In this document: positions 62,704 through 64,000 of the stretch, in pieces
Position numbering within the stretch: position 1 is the first letter of the stretch
How the letters are laid out: each line of letters starts with the position of its first letter
Source: Mermis nigrescens
Lineage: Eukaryota; Nematoda; Enoplea; Mermithida; Mermithidae
Reading direction: 5' to 3'
Length of the DNA stretch: 64,000 bases
Assembly: GCA_036768485.1 (NCBI GenBank)
Contig: JAVLUZ010000015.1
Span: forward strand, 171,379-235,378
Program-made: the position numbers and the translations under genes
The notes under the pieces: model-generated
Databases searched by the model: none
The model's input: only the letters and a program-made list of their open reading frames with translations
What the model was told of the DNA's origin: nothing

Positions 62704-64000
62704 TGCAGTACGACGCAAATGTGAGAGAATAAGAAGATATTCAGATTCGAAAAATTCTGAACTGCTGTACCTCTACCCTAAATTTTATAAAAACGGTTTA
62801 CGATGTCTCTTTTGAATGCCGTAGTTGAATTTATTTTGCCGCTTTCTCTACCGCAATCCGTCCGACCAGTTTCGCAAAAGGCTCTGCTCAGCTGTATCTG
62901 ACGATAAGTTAAGTCAGTCAATAGGACACGATTCCTTTCGTACAGTAAAATACGATTATGTGATGGTACAAAAATTTAACTGAATGAACGATATAGCCTG
63001 CCTAATCATATCTTAGATTAGACAAAACAAACAAACAAACTTACTCACTTCAACAAAATCAAACATTTAGGGGAAAATGCCTTAAAATTAGAAAGATTTA
63101 AAAATACACAGAACGATGAAAAAGTTGACATATAAAAAATGCAAAACTACAGGAAAGTCGAAGAAAGCAGGATAATGGTACATTAAGGCAATGCGTGGGT
63201 GGATTGCGCTTTTTTAAGAGTAAGAATCACCTTGCTGTAATAGTGACTTACGTAAGCAAAAAAATAATTTTCCTTTGTTTTAAGATATATTACACAACTT
63301 TTTACGCTGATTCCGAATCTGAAAACTGTTTTACATAAAAATGACTTTCTGCTGACTTATAGGGGTGTAAAGTGTGAAAAATCAGAATATGTGCCGAATT
63401 TCATATGTTGATTAATATTTTCTAGAATAATTGACATTTTTCAATGCAGTTTCTTTAAATTCCAGAAGATTGAATGGGCTTTACAAAAAGTATAAAAAGT
63501 TTGTTTACCGGATCATCCCACAGGATACAGCAGTCAATAAAAGTCAAAAATATAAATTTTTGCACTTGCAACATTTTTACTTTTTTAGCCATAAGTCCAG
63601 AGTGGTCATACAGAATCGAAGCTTATTTCACCACAATATGTGCCACCTATGTACCCGTTTCCGTGTGAAAAATGTAGGATATGTTGTAACTACGAGAGTT
63701 ACACGTATAGGCGAACTTGCCTTAGCAGTTCGCGATAGCCATAACATAGCCAATACTAGTAGCTATCTATGATAGTGCACTGTGGGCTATGCCTTCGGTC
63801 TTCCCATTATTTCCCCAAATTTTCAATAATAAAAAACATTCAGATACTTGTCCGGTAACATAGAGTTAAGTGTATAATAATAGTAATTGTTTCATGCATA
63901 CCGCTTGTGCAATCGAGAATATTCGATCTGAGATAAAGGCTTATCAGTATTACGTTTATTTGATCTTTATTTGTTTTACTGTAATGGCCCTTGAGGTCAG
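62704..64000. other. Region upstream of SERINC
   Basis: Expected to hold the SERINC 5' UTR and promoter, but I cannot place them. No second gene is recognised. The plus-strand open frame at 63431-63772 (113 codons, rich in Lys, Tyr and His) matches no family I know and lacks supporting signals; it is probably chance. Confidence 0.45.

Noticed and set aside
1..64000. CRISPR arrays, rRNA, tRNA, LTR retrotransposons, viral sequences
   Set aside because: No regularly spaced direct repeats with unique spacers, no recognisable rRNA core or tRNA fold, no paired LTRs and no viral protein motifs were seen by eye; a tRNAscan/Infernal run would settle the RNA genes.

Overview
This is an AT-rich animal nuclear window with introns, dispersed repeats and no bacterial-style gene packing. 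An arginine kinase relic together with SERINC and TMEM258 points to an invertebrate, most likely an arthropod; I cannot name the species. Two intact protein-coding genes are recognisable, both on the minus strand. TMEM258 (14417-14662) is a single uninterrupted reading frame for a small oligosaccharyltransferase subunit. A SERINC (serine incorporator) gene covers 20891-62703 in 11 coding exons. Every SERINC junction is GT-AG, the phases all agree, and the spliced frame is 467 codons. A third gene, an arginine kinase on the minus strand at about 2522-4146, keeps its exon/intron layout but is broken by frameshifts.

Almost everything else is transposable element, much of it nested. Left flank (1-14000): degenerate tandem repeats, a palindromic element whose 171-base arms are identical, the arginine kinase relic, small hAT-type elements, and a 6.7-kb foldback element (6124-12851) with a dead Tc1-like element in its loop. 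Middle (14400-21000): TMEM258, a Tc1 fragment, several hAT-type elements including a palindromic composite, and a 169-bp MITE next to the SERINC stop codon. SERINC introns (21033-62655) have swollen the gene to 41.8 kb. They hold at least seven families of short non-autonomous elements flanked by 8-bp direct repeats (hAT signature), a hAT transposase remnant with a recognisable C-terminal dimerisation motif, Russian-doll insertions three deep at 42752-45573 and two deep at 45606-47816, 3' pieces of a CR1/L2/Jockey-like LINE, and a 3.5-kb Mutator-like foldback element with a 10-bp duplication. Right flank (62704-64000): no recognisable gene.

The most striking shared signal is a GGCGC-GAA-GCGCC palindrome. 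Its core GCGAAGC is the known very stable DNA mini-hairpin. It occurs more than twenty times inside several otherwise unrelated hAT-type families. Coordinates and target-site duplications were counted by hand from the sequence; family names (A-H) are mine.
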